A DNA stretch of 64,000 nucleotides, taken from NCBI RefSeq assembly GCF_003999975.1, contig NZ_RJAC01000001.1:558001-622000 (forward strand), read 5' to 3'. Both the position numbers and the translations under genes were made by a program. Origin of the DNA: Actinoplanes solisilvae (GTDB lineage Bacteria > Actinomycetota > Actinomycetes > Mycobacteriales > Micromonosporaceae). Under the pieces are notes generated by a model. It ran no database searches, was not told where the DNA came from, and worked only from the letters and a program-made list of their open reading frames with translations. Below, one piece after another: positions 15,785 to 24,104 of this stretch. Every line of letters starts with the position of its first letter. The first letter of the stretch is position 1.

Positions 15785-16209
15785 GATCGTGCCGCCCGTC
15801 GCTCCGCCTGACGCATCAGCGCCACCAGCTCGCCCGTGGGCACACCGGGCGGACGCACCAGGTCCCCGACCATGAGGCAGATCAACTCGAAGCGCCGCCG
15901 GTCCGAGACCGCGTACGCCACCTCGGGCTCGCCGAGTACCGAGCGCATCACGGCTTCGGCCTGGCGGGCGAACTCGCCACCGGCCGGCAGGGACTGATAG
16001 TCGAGCAGGTCGCGGACGTACGCGGTGATGTCGCGGGGATCGCGCCCGACGAAACCGCGCCGCACCGCCACCGTGAACAGCTCGCGCAGCAGCCGGACCG
16101 CGCCGGGTGAACCGGCACAGTGTGACAGGGACCGCGCCGGGCTCTTCTCCCCGAGTGCGTCGAGGAGAAGGCGGCCCGCCGCGGTGTACAACGTCCCCGT
16201 TTGCCCCAT
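15781..16209 (-). CDS. Hypothetical all-helical protein, first of a related pair
   Basis: A 142-residue protein (MGQTGTLYTAAGRLLLDALG...) of unknown function with a single membrane-free globular region. Segments RRGFVGRDPRDITAYV, QAEAVMRSVLGE and MRQAERRAARS correspond in order and spacing to segments in the next gene. The two share a 4-bp overlap and must be expressed together. The pair may interact; no enzyme motif is visible. Confidence 0.75.
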   Translation of the reverse strand: MGQTGTLYTAAGRLLLDALGEKSPARSLSHCAGSPGAVRLLRELFTVAVRRGFVGRDPRDITAYVRDLLDYQSLPAGGEFARQAEAVMRSVLGEPEVAYAVSDRRRFELICLMVGDLVRPPGVPTGELVALMRQAERRAARS

Positions 16210-16236
16210 ATCAGAAGGTTATCGGGGAGAACGGTG

Positions 16237-17124
16237 TTACGGGATGAGAGCCGGGATGCTCGAGTCGAGCAGACCGCGCTGCTGAAGCGCGCCGTAAAGG
16301 GGCGTGGTCTCGGGGTAGTGACCCCAGGCGTGGTCGCCGCTGCCGTCACCCGCGCCGCCGAGAAGCTGCCTCTGCACGTCGTTGAAGCCCGCCCACTCGG
16401 GACGGTTCGGAAGGTCGGCGACGTCGTCGCGGCCGGCGATCCAACGGTAGGTGTAGCCGAAGAAGGCGCCCACCCGCGTGATCGGCGAGTAGTTGTCGGA
16501 GCGCGCGTGCCACAGGCGGCGGTCGAAGACGACCAGGTCGCCGGGGTTCGCGGTGATCTGGATGGCGCCCTCGGGCTGCGGCCACGGAACGCCGCGGCTC
16601 GGCGGGCCGGGCAGCCAGTTGGTCTTGTGGCTGCCCGGCAGCACGGTGAAGTTGCCCCGGCCGGTCTCGCTCACGTCGGAGAGCCAGTAGGCGAGCTTGA
16701 CCGACAGCGCCGGGCGCGGGTCGGTCTCGATCTCGCGGTTCTGGCGGCCACCGTCCTGGTGCCAGTGCCACCATTCCTTCTGCTTCTCGTGGATCTGCGG
16801 GTGCACGTCGATGTGCGAGTGGTAGACGTGCACGTTCCAGCCCAGCAGCGACCAGATGTAGCGGAACGCCACCGGGTGGTCGAGCAGGAACGCCAGCTCG
16901 GGCAGGGACGTCACGGCGGAGAGCTGGTGCAGCGCTCCGGTCGATCCCAGGCCGTGCCCGCCGGGTTGACCGGCCCGCTCGAAGGCGCCGAGGACCGCGG
17001 CGCGCGCGACCTCGATCTCACTCTCGGTAAGGACCCCGCGCACCACGAGGAACCCGTCACGGTCGAACCGGGCCCGCTCGTCGGCGGTCATCGGAGCCCA
17101 GGCGGGCGCTTGCACCTGCGTCAT
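16237..17124 (-). CDS. Phytanoyl-CoA dioxygenase (PhyH) family Fe(II)/2-oxoglutarate oxygenase
   Basis: A 295-residue protein with the double-stranded beta-helix pattern. The HxD iron motif is in WHWHQDGG, the distal His in LWHARSDN, and the 2-oxoglutarate Arg region follows (SPITRVGAFFGYTYRW). The family includes ectoine hydroxylase and natural-product hydroxylases; the substrate here cannot be read from sequence, and no biosynthetic cluster surrounds it. GAGGTGAG lies about five bases upstream of ATG 17124. The 100-bp upstream gap is unusually AT-rich, with GTTAACC/GGTTAC arms that might be an operator. Confidence 0.85.
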   Translation of the reverse strand: MTQVQAPAWAPMTADERARFDRDGFLVVRGVLTESEIEVARAAVLGAFERAGQPGGHGLGSTGALHQLSAVTSLPELAFLLDHPVAFRYIWSLLGWNVHVYHSHIDVHPQIHEKQKEWWHWHQDGGRQNREIETDPRPALSVKLAYWLSDVSETGRGNFTVLPGSHKTNWLPGPPSRGVPWPQPEGAIQITANPGDLVVFDRRLWHARSDNYSPITRVGAFFGYTYRWIAGRDDVADLPNRPEWAGFNDVQRQLLGGAGDGSGDHAWGHYPETTPLYGALQQRGLLDSSIPALIP

Positions 17125-17225
17125 CGTTTCTCACCTCTCGGTCTTTGTTAACCGAGACGATGCAGCGACCGATTTTGGTTACTCCGATAACAGAAAACTT
17201 CTCTGATTAGACAGACTTGATTCCG

Positions 17226-18200
17226 TTACCGGGTTAAACCGCCCAACCAGCGCTCAATGAGATAGAAAGCAATGGAAGAGGGCATCGGCAGACTCATCTC
17301 GACGCCGCTCTCGGAATGGTGGAAATCGCCCGCGATCATCTTGGCGACGTCCTCCCGGCTGAACCAGTGCGCCTCGTCGATCTCGGCCGGGTCGAGGCGG
17401 ACCGGCTGGGCCGGGTCGGCCGTCGCGTGGAAGCCGAGCATCAGTGAGCCGGGGAACGGCCACGACTGGCTGCCCGCGTAGCGCAGTGACGTGAGGGTGA
17501 GGCCGACCTCTTCGCCGACCTCGCGGGCGACCGCGGCCTCGGACGACTCACCGGGCTCGACGTAGCCCGCCAGGCACGAGAAGCGCAGCCCACCGTCGGC
17601 CGCCCGGCCCCACGCGGCGTTGTGGCCGAGCAGGCAGCGGCCCTCGGGGCCGGCGACGCCGTCGTGCACCAGCACGATCATCGCCGGGTCGGTGCGCGGC
17701 CACATCATGTTGCCGTCGGTGTCGCGGCGCGCCCAGCCCGCCTCCACCGTCGTGGTGGGCAGACCGGTGCGCGGCGAGAACCGGTGACTGCGGTGCCAGT
17801 TGCCGAGGGCGACGGCCGTGGTGAGGATGCCCGCGTCACGGTCGCTCAGGAGGTGGCCGATGTCGCGCAGGGTGACCGCGTGACCGCCTTTGATCTCTGG
17901 CAGCGGCGCGTCGATCGCCCACAGCGGGGTCTCGTCGGTGTCGACGCCGAGGAACCAGCGCTCCCCCTCGGGCGCCTCGGCCGGCGGCAGCAGAACCAGC
18001 TCGGGCCCGTCGGTCACCAGCGCCCGGCCGCCCTTGTCGAGGTCGACCAGCAGCACCCGGCCGCGTTCCCAGGCCGCGGCCAGCCATTCGTCGTCGGTGC
18101 GGTGCAGGGCGGCCCGGTCGAGCGTGCCGCGCGCCAGGGGTGGCGCGTCGGCGAGCCCGCCGGGCTGCTCCCGCAGGTCGGGCTGTTCCGGGGCACTCAC
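17226..18200 (-). CDS. nudC: NADH pyrophosphatase NudC (Nudix hydrolase), zinc cysteines missing
   Basis: A 324-residue protein. The complete Nudix box GYVEPGESSEAAVAREVGEE (about 215-235) and the downstream SQSWPFPGSLM motif are specific to NudC, which hydrolyses NAD(H) and removes NAD caps from RNA. In most NudC proteins a four-cysteine zinc ribbon precedes PRTDPA. Here that region (SPRTGLPTTTVEAGWARR) has no cysteines, so zinc is lost. ATG 18200 overlaps the upstream M16 gene stop by 4 bp, making it the last gene of a three-gene operon. Confidence 0.9.
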   Translation of the reverse strand: MSAPEQPDLREQPGGLADAPPLARGTLDRAALHRTDDEWLAAAWERGRVLLVDLDKGGRALVTDGPELVLLPPAEAPEGERWFLGVDTDETPLWAIDAPLPEIKGGHAVTLRDIGHLLSDRDAGILTTAVALGNWHRSHRFSPRTGLPTTTVEAGWARRDTDGNMMWPRTDPAMIVLVHDGVAGPEGRCLLGHNAAWGRAADGGLRFSCLAGYVEPGESSEAAVAREVGEEVGLTLTSLRYAGSQSWPFPGSLMLGFHATADPAQPVRLDPAEIDEAHWFSREDVAKMIAGDFHHSESGVEMSLPMPSSIAFYLIERWLGGLTR

Positions 18201-19513
18201 TCGGCGCTTCGTTCCACCGTCGTGAGCGCGGCCAGGGGTGCCTGCACCTTCTCGGCGTCGCCGAGCACGACCGTGACCGCCTGGGTCGGCGCGAGGAAGC
18301 GGGAGGCCACCTCGGCCACCTGCTCGCGCGTCGCGGTCGCCAGCGCGGCGGAGTATTGCCGCAGGTGGTCGAGGCGCAGGCCGAAGCTGGCGTACATGCT
18401 CGCCAGACCGGCCAGGCCCGCCTGGGTCGACATGCCGAGGCGCAGCGTGCCGAGCGCGTAGCGGCGGGCCTGCTCGAGCTCTTCCTCACCGGGCGGGAGG
18501 CTGGCGATGCGGCCGAGCTCGTAGAGGGTCTCGAGCAGCGACGGGCCGGTCACCTCGGTCGCGACCTCGGCCGAGACCAGCAGCGCCGAACCGGCCAGGA
18601 AATGCTCGATGCCGGTGTGCGGGCCGTAGGTGTAGCCCTTGTCCTCGCGCATGTTCTCGACCCAGCGGGACGAGAAGTAGCCGCCGAAGACCAGGTTGGC
18701 GAGCTGGAGGGCGGCGTAGTCGGGGTCGGTGCGGTCGACGGCCGGCAGGGCCATGCGCAGCGAGGACTGCACCGAACCGGGCCGGTCGACCAGCAGCAGC
18801 GGGCCGGGCTCGAGCGGCGGGACGGGCGGCACGTCGACCGCTTTGGCCGGGCCGGTCCAGCTGCCGAGCGCCTTTTCCGCGGCGTCGATCGCCTTCTCGG
18901 GGTTGATGTCGCCCACCAGCACCAGCACCGCGCCCTCGGGGCGGACCCGCTCGGCGTGCAGCGTGCGCAGCTGGGCCGGGCGCACGCCGCGCACCTGCTC
19001 GGGCTCGGGGGTCTGCACCGCGTAGGGGTGCTTGCCGAACATGCGCTTCAGCAGGGCGGCCCGGGCGATGTGGGACGGCTGGGACAGCGCCACCGAGATG
19101 TGGTCGACCAGCCGGTCGCGCTCGGTCGCCACCTCGTCGTTCGGATAGGTGGCGTCGGTGAGCACGCCGGCCAGGATCTCGAGCATGCGGTCGAGGCCGG
19201 CGGCGAGCGAGTTGCCGGAGATCAGGAGCCGGTCGGGGTCGAGCCCGGCCGAGAGCCCACCGCCGACCGCCTGCAGCTCGGCCGCGATGTCGACGCTGGT
19301 CATCGTGCCGGTGCCGGTGAACAGCGCCTGGGAGAGCAGCGTCGCGCGAGGCAGCGGGGCCTTGCCGAACGGCACCCGCAGCCGCAGCTCGACCAGCGGC
19401 ACGGCCGGTCGCCGGATGGCGATCACCGTGAGACCGCCGGCCAGCGTGCGCTCGGCCTCCTTGGGCAGCTTGAGCTTCGCGTCCGGAACCAGGTCGGGCA
19501 GGGTCTTGCTCAT
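18197..19513 (-). CDS. M16 peptidase family, non-catalytic subunit
   Basis: A 438-residue insulinase/processing-peptidase-like protein lacking the HxxEH zinc motif: the equivalent position reads ALFTGTGTMTSVDIA. It retains the C-terminal M16 fold pattern and the RWVENMREDKGYTYG segment of subunit-B type proteins. It overlaps both neighbours by 4 bp and follows the catalytic M16 gene, so the two probably form a heterodimeric peptidase in which this subunit supplies substrate-binding residues. Confidence 0.88.
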   Translation of the reverse strand: MSKTLPDLVPDAKLKLPKEAERTLAGGLTVIAIRRPAVPLVELRLRVPFGKAPLPRATLLSQALFTGTGTMTSVDIAAELQAVGGGLSAGLDPDRLLISGNSLAAGLDRMLEILAGVLTDATYPNDEVATERDRLVDHISVALSQPSHIARAALLKRMFGKHPYAVQTPEPEQVRGVRPAQLRTLHAERVRPEGAVLVLVGDINPEKAIDAAEKALGSWTGPAKAVDVPPVPPLEPGPLLLVDRPGSVQSSLRMALPAVDRTDPDYAALQLANLVFGGYFSSRWVENMREDKGYTYGPHTGIEHFLAGSALLVSAEVATEVTGPSLLETLYELGRIASLPPGEEELEQARRYALGTLRLGMSTQAGLAGLASMYASFGLRLDHLRQYSAALATATREQVAEVASRFLAPTQAVTVVLGDAEKVQAPLAALTTVERSAE

Positions 19514-20817
19514 GCGGCGGCTCCCGGGAGGACCTCGACAGTTGCGCGCCGCGAAGGGCGCATGGTGGCGGCCGCGGCGACGATCTGCGGCGCGGTGACC
19601 TCGCCGACCAGCTTCGGCAGTTCGTTGAGCATCTCGGGACGGCCGCGCTGGAGCTCGAGCACGGCCATCGGCAGCGCCCGGCCGAGCACCGAGTCGGTGT
19701 CCCGCAGCAGGTGGGTCGCGATGCGGGCCTGCGTGCGTTCGAGCTCGCCGGGCTTGAGCCCGTCGGTCGCGAGCCGGTCGAGTTCCTCGTCGATCGTGCG
19801 CAGCACCTTTTCCGCGTCGCCGCCGGGCGGCATGTGCGCCTGCAGCAGCATCGCGGTGGGGTTGCGCACCTGGAACTCGTCGCCCATGAAACCGATGTAG
19901 CCGCCGATGCTGGTGACCGTGCGGTCGCGCTGCACCAGGCGCTCGACCAGACGGGACGCGTCGCCGTCGGTCAGCACCTCGGCCAGCACCACGAAGGGCA
20001 GGTAGTTGTCGAAGTCACCGATCGGGTCGGGCACCCGCCACGCGCTGGCCACGCCGGGCAGCGGGGCGAGCCGGTCGGTGTAGACGTCGCGTTTCTCGCT
20101 CGTCAGGTCGGGCTCGTTGAAGTCGGGCAGCGGCGGGGCCGGGCGGGCCGGCACGTCGCCGAAGTGGCGGTGGATCATCTCGGTCGCGGTCGCCACGTCG
20201 AAGTCGCCCGCCACGGCCAGGGTCGCGTTGCCGCAGGCGTAGTAGCGGTCGAAGAACGCCTGCGCGTCGGCGACGGTGGCGCTGTCGAGGTCGCCGAAGG
20301 AGCCGTAGCCGTCGTGGGCGTTGGGGAAGGTCGAGAACATCACCGGGGGCAGCCGCAGCCAGGGGAACCCGCCGTAGGGCCGGTTCAGCACGTTGACGCG
20401 GATCTCTTCCTTGACCACGTCGATCTGGTTGAGCAGGTTCTCCTCGGTGAGCCGGGGCCCACGCATGCGGTCGGCTTCGAGGAAGAGCGCCCGCTCGAGC
20501 GCGCCCGAGGGCAGCACCTCGAAATAGTCGGTGTAGTCGAGGTGGGTGGAGCCGTTGAAGGTGCCTCCGGCGCCCTGCACGTGCCGGAAGTGGGCCAGCT
20601 TCTCCAGGTTTTCCGAGCCCTGGAACATCAGGTGCTCGAAGAGGTGGGCGAAGCCTGTGCGGCCCTCGGGTTCGGAGCGGATGCCCACGTCGTAGACGAC
20701 GGCCACGCCGACGACCGGGGCGCTGCGGTCTTGGGTGAGCACCACCCGCAATCCGTTGGCCAGGGTGAAACGCTCCACCGGGTACTTCGTCGCGGGGATC
20801 TTGATTCTGCGCGCCAC
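19510..20817 (-). CDS. M16 peptidase family, catalytic subunit
   Basis: A 435-residue zinc metallopeptidase with the inverted motif HLFEH near residue 60 and the distal glutamate region (DVVKEEIRVN) about 75 residues later, as required for activity. No signal peptide is present, so it is predicted cytoplasmic. It is the first gene of the M16-M16-nudC operon. Start ATG 20817 (MARRIKIPATKYP) follows no obvious ribosome binding site. The upstream 160 bp are shared with the divergent Rrf2 regulator. Confidence 0.92.
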   Translation of the reverse strand: MARRIKIPATKYPVERFTLANGLRVVLTQDRSAPVVGVAVVYDVGIRSEPEGRTGFAHLFEHLMFQGSENLEKLAHFRHVQGAGGTFNGSTHLDYTDYFEVLPSGALERALFLEADRMRGPRLTEENLLNQIDVVKEEIRVNVLNRPYGGFPWLRLPPVMFSTFPNAHDGYGSFGDLDSATVADAQAFFDRYYACGNATLAVAGDFDVATATEMIHRHFGDVPARPAPPLPDFNEPDLTSEKRDVYTDRLAPLPGVASAWRVPDPIGDFDNYLPFVVLAEVLTDGDASRLVERLVQRDRTVTSIGGYIGFMGDEFQVRNPTAMLLQAHMPPGGDAEKVLRTIDEELDRLATDGLKPGELERTQARIATHLLRDTDSVLGRALPMAVLELQRGRPEMLNELPKLVGEVTAPQIVAAAATMRPSRRATVEVLPGAAA

Positions 20818-20931
20818 GAAATGACATTAGCGCCTTCTTCGATCGGCGTCGCGACTGCATGTCACCGTTCGGCCACCCGGAGATGTCGATTCCCGGCCGG
20901 AGGCTTGACGGCATTCCCTACCCAGACCATC

Positions 20932-20954
20932 ATTCCTATCCATCAGATAGGCAT
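20932..20954. promoter_or_regulatory. Probable Rrf2 operator
   Basis: Inverted repeat ATTCCTATC-catca-GATAGGCAT (one mismatch in nine pairs), 28 bases before the Rrf2 start codon. A TTGACG lies just upstream at about 20905. Its position and symmetry suggest autoregulation of the Rrf2-ABC operon. Confidence 0.55.
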
Positions 20955-20981
20955 AAGCGGGTATGACGGGATGGGGGCATC

Positions 20982-21389
20982 GTGTACGTCTCGGCGCGCA
21001 CCGACTACGCCGTGAGGGCCATGCTCTCGGTGACGGTGGAACACCCCCGGCTGGTGAAGGCGGCCGCCCTCGCCGCCGCCCAGGACATACCGCTCAGCTT
21101 CCTGCAGGGCATCCTGCTCGACCTGCGCCGGGCCGGCCTGCTGCACAGTCATCGCGGGGTCGACGGCGGCTACGCGCTCGCCCGCCCCGCCGAGGAGATC
21201 ACCGTCGGCGACGTCGTCCGCGCCGTCGGGGGCGCCCTGACCACGGTGCGCGGGCTGCCCACGACCAACGCGATCTATCACGGCGCCGCCACCGGGCTGC
21301 GCGACGTGTGGGTCGCCGTCGAGGAGGCCATCGAGGGCGTCGTCGACCACAAGACCCTGGCCGAGCTCTCGGCCGTTCCCACCCCATGA
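20982..21389 (+). CDS. Rrf2 family transcriptional regulator without cluster cysteines
   Basis: A 135-residue winged-helix protein (MYVSARTDYAVRAMLSV...) with the Rrf2 recognition helix and wing (GVDGGYALARPAEEITVGDVVRAV). It has no cysteine at all, so it cannot hold an Fe-S cluster, and in this respect resembles CymR-type sulfur regulators. The GTG start has a GGGGG tract four bases upstream. The stop overlaps the next gene's ATG. Its linkage to a sulfonate/nitrate-type importer suggests control of sulfur uptake. Confidence 0.9.
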   Translation: MYVSARTDYAVRAMLSVTVEHPRLVKAAALAAAQDIPLSFLQGILLDLRRAGLLHSHRGVDGGYALARPAEEITVGDVVRAVGGALTTVRGLPTTNAIYHGAATGLRDVWVAVEEAIEGVVDHKTLAELSAVPTP

Positions 21390-22477
21390 AAAACGAAGGA
21401 GGAGCCCTGGGCTCCCGCACCATACGTGCGCTCACCGTCGCCGCCACCGCCCTGCTGTCCGCATCGCTTCTGGCCGCCTGCGGCGGTGACGACAACGGTG
21501 CCGCCTCGGCCACGGGTGGCGGCTCGGACGCCGCGACCCTGCGCCTCGGCTACTTCCCCAACATCACCCACGCGCCCGCCCTGATCGGCGTGAACAAGGG
21601 CTTCTTCCAGACCGCGCTGGGCAGCACCAAGCTCGACACCAAGACGTTCAACGCCGGGCCCGCGGCGATCGAGGCGCTCTTCTCGGGCGCGATCGACGCC
21701 ACCTACATCGGCCCGAACCCGGCCATCAACGGCTGGGCGCAGTCCAAGGGCACCGGACTGAAGATCATCGCGGGCAGCACGTCGGGCGGCGCCGGCCTGG
21801 TGGTCAAGGAGGGCATCAACAGCCCCGCCGACCTCAAGGGCAAGAAGATCGCCACCCCGCAGCTCGGCAACACGCAGGACGTCGCACTGCGCGCCTGGCT
21901 CAAGGAGAACGGGCTCAACGCCGACCAGCAGGGTGGCGGCGACGTGTCGGTGCTCCCGCAGGACAACGCGACGGCACTGCAGGCCTTCGCCCAGGGCGCG
22001 ATCGACGGCGCCTGGGTGCCCGAGCCCAACTACAGCCGGCTGCTGCTGGAGTCCAAGGGCAAGGTGCTGGTCGACGAGAAGACCCTCTGGCCCAACCAGC
22101 TCTTCGTCACCACCCACCTGATCGTGACCCAGAAGTTCCTCAAGGAGCACCCGGCCACGGTCAAGAAGCTGCTCCAGGGCCACCTCGAGTCGCTCGACTA
22201 CATCGAGAAGAACAAGGCGGACGCCCAGAAGGCGGCCAACGCCCAGCTCGAGGCGCTCAGCGGCAAGCCGCTCAAGGACAACGTGCTCGAAGCGTCGTTC
22301 AAGAACCTCACCTTCACCGCCGACCCGGTCGCCGCGTCGCTGTTCACCAGCGCCAAGCACGCCAAGGAGGTCGGGCTGCTCAAGCCGGTCGACCTCAACG
22401 GCATCTACGACCTCGGCCCGCTCAACGAGCTGCTCAAGGCCGCGGGCAAGCCCGAGGTCAGCGACGCAGCCGCCTGA
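21386..22477 (+). CDS. ABC transporter substrate-binding lipoprotein (sulfonate/nitrate/taurine type)
   Basis: A 363-residue lipoprotein. The signal peptide ends in lipobox LLAAC (Cys 32), followed by a SsuA/TauA/NrtA-like periplasmic fold (LRLGYFPNITHAPALIGVNKG, GAIDATYIGPNPAINGW). The ligand is probably an alkanesulfonate or similar small anion; this is inferred from family and the Rrf2 partner. The ATG overlaps the Rrf2 stop by 4 bp. GAAGGAGGAG lies just after it, inside the frame, so a start a few codons later cannot be excluded. Confidence 0.9.
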   Translation: MKNEGGALGSRTIRALTVAATALLSASLLAACGGDDNGAASATGGGSDAATLRLGYFPNITHAPALIGVNKGFFQTALGSTKLDTKTFNAGPAAIEALFSGAIDATYIGPNPAINGWAQSKGTGLKIIAGSTSGGAGLVVKEGINSPADLKGKKIATPQLGNTQDVALRAWLKENGLNADQQGGGDVSVLPQDNATALQAFAQGAIDGAWVPEPNYSRLLLESKGKVLVDEKTLWPNQLFVTTHLIVTQKFLKEHPATVKKLLQGHLESLDYIEKNKADAQKAANAQLEALSGKPLKDNVLEASFKNLTFTADPVAASLFTSAKHAKEVGLLKPVDLNGIYDLGPLNELLKAAGKPEVSDAAA

Positions 22478-22492
22478 AAGGCCGGATGAACG

Positions 22493-23248
22493 ATGAGCCT
22501 CCTGGATCAGAAGACCGAATCCGTCGTACGGCTTGAGGGCGTCTCCAAGAGCTACGGCGATCTGCTGGCACTCGACCGGGTGTCGCTGACCGTCCGCCAA
22601 GGCGAGTTCGTCTGCCTGCTGGGCGCGTCCGGCTGCGGCAAGAGCACCCTGCTCTCGCTGGTCGCCGGGCTGGACGCGATCACCGGCGGCACGCTCGACA
22701 TCGGCGGTCGCAAGGTGTCGCTGATGTTCCAGGAGGCCGCGCTCTTCCCGTGGCTCTCGGTGCGGGGCAACGTCGAACTGCCGCTGAAGCTGCAGGGCGT
22801 GTCCCGTGCCGAGCGCCGTCGGCGCGCCGAGGAACTGCTCGACATCGTGCGGCTGGCCGGCTTCGCCGACAAGCGGCCGCACGAGCTCTCCGGCGGCATG
22901 CGCCAGCGCGTCGCCCTGGCCCGCGCGCTCGCCCAGGACGCCGACATCCTGCTGATGGACGAGCCGTTCGGCGCCCTCGACGCGATGACCCGCGACATCC
23001 TGCACGACGAACTCGAACGCATCTGGCGCGAGCAGCACCTCACCGTCCTGTTCGTCACGCACAACGTGCATGAGGCCGTACGGCTGGGCGACCGCGTGAT
23101 CCTGCTCAGCAGCCGCCCGGGCCGGGTGATCGAGGACTACGCGATCACCCACGAGAGGCCCCGGCGCATCGACTCTCCCGAGGTGTCCGGACAGGCCGCC
23201 GAGATCACCGACCGGCTCCGCTCGGAGGTGGCCCGCCATGCCCGCTGA
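22493..23248 (+). CDS. ABC transporter ATP-binding protein (SsuB/TauB type)
   Basis: A 251-residue ATPase with Walker A GASGCGKST (residues 44-52), Q-loop MFQEAALFPW, signature LSGGM, Walker B ILLMDEP and H-loop VTHNVHEA, all intact. The MFQEAALFPWL variant is typical of sulfonate/nitrate importers. It starts 16 bases after the binding-protein stop and overlaps the permease by 11 bp, so it energises the same importer. Confidence 0.93.
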   Translation: MSLLDQKTESVVRLEGVSKSYGDLLALDRVSLTVRQGEFVCLLGASGCGKSTLLSLVAGLDAITGGTLDIGGRKVSLMFQEAALFPWLSVRGNVELPLKLQGVSRAERRRRAEELLDIVRLAGFADKRPHELSGGMRQRVALARALAQDADILLMDEPFGALDAMTRDILHDELERIWREQHLTVLFVTHNVHEAVRLGDRVILLSSRPGRVIEDYAITHERPRRIDSPEVSGQAAEITDRLRSEVARHAR

Positions 23249-24104
23249 GACCACCTTGGAAAGGGACGACGCCCAGGTCTCCGGTCTGGACGCGCTCGAG
23301 CTCGCACCCCGGCGCGAGAAGGGCAACCTCGGCCGCCGCGTCTGGCGCAGCGCGTGGCCCAAACTGCTGGCGATCGCGCTGGTGCTGCTCGTCTGGCAGA
23401 GCGTGGTCTGGGCCGAGTGGAAGCCGATCTACGTGCTGCCCTCCCCCGCGACCGTCTTCACCGACCTGGGCAACGTGATCACCACGGGCGACTTCTGGGG
23501 CGGCGTCCGGGTGACGATGACCCGTGCCTTCACCGGATTCCTGCTGGCCGTGGTGATCGGCACCGTGATCGGCGCGCTGGTCTCCCAGTTCGCGCCGCTG
23601 CGGGCCGCGATCGGCTCGCTGATCACCGGCCTGCAGACGATGCCGTCGATCATGTGGTTCCCGCTGGCCATCCTGCTCTTCCAGCTCAGCGAGAGCGCCA
23701 TCCTCTTCGTCGTCGTGCTCGGCGCCGCGCCGTCGGTCGCCAACGGCCTGATCAGCGGCATCGACTACGTACCACGCACGTGGCTGCGGGCCGGCCAGGT
23801 GATGGGCATGCGCGGCATCGCGAAATACCGGCACCTGATCCTGCCCGCGTCGCTGCCGTCGTTCATCTCGGGCCTCAAGCAGGGCTGGGCGTTCTCGTGG
23901 CGCAGCCTCATGGCGGGAGAGCTGCTGGTCATCGTGCCCGGCGCGCTGTCCATCGGCGTACGCATGCAGCAGGCTCGCGACCTGAGCGACTCGAGCCTGG
24001 TGATCTGCTACATCATCGTCGTGCTCATCATCGGCATCCTGATCGACGTCCTGTTCAACAAGGCCGACAACTCGCTGCGCAAGCGCTGGGGTCTGCTGAG
24101 CTAA
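23238..24104 (+). CDS. ABC transporter permease (SsuC/TauC type)
   Basis: A 288-residue membrane protein with about six transmembrane segments after a 45-residue cytoplasmic N-terminus. The EAA-like coupling loop MGMRGIAKYRHLILPASLP contacts the ATPase. It forms a homodimeric channel with the ATPase and lipoprotein genes just upstream. Its stop codon overlaps the stop of the convergent gene by three bases. Confidence 0.92.
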   Translation: MPAETTLERDDAQVSGLDALELAPRREKGNLGRRVWRSAWPKLLAIALVLLVWQSVVWAEWKPIYVLPSPATVFTDLGNVITTGDFWGGVRVTMTRAFTGFLLAVVIGTVIGALVSQFAPLRAAIGSLITGLQTMPSIMWFPLAILLFQLSESAILFVVVLGAAPSVANGLISGIDYVPRTWLRAGQVMGMRGIAKYRHLILPASLPSFISGLKQGWAFSWRSLMAGELLVIVPGALSIGVRMQQARDLSDSSLVICYIIVVLIIGILIDVLFNKADNSLRKRWGLLS

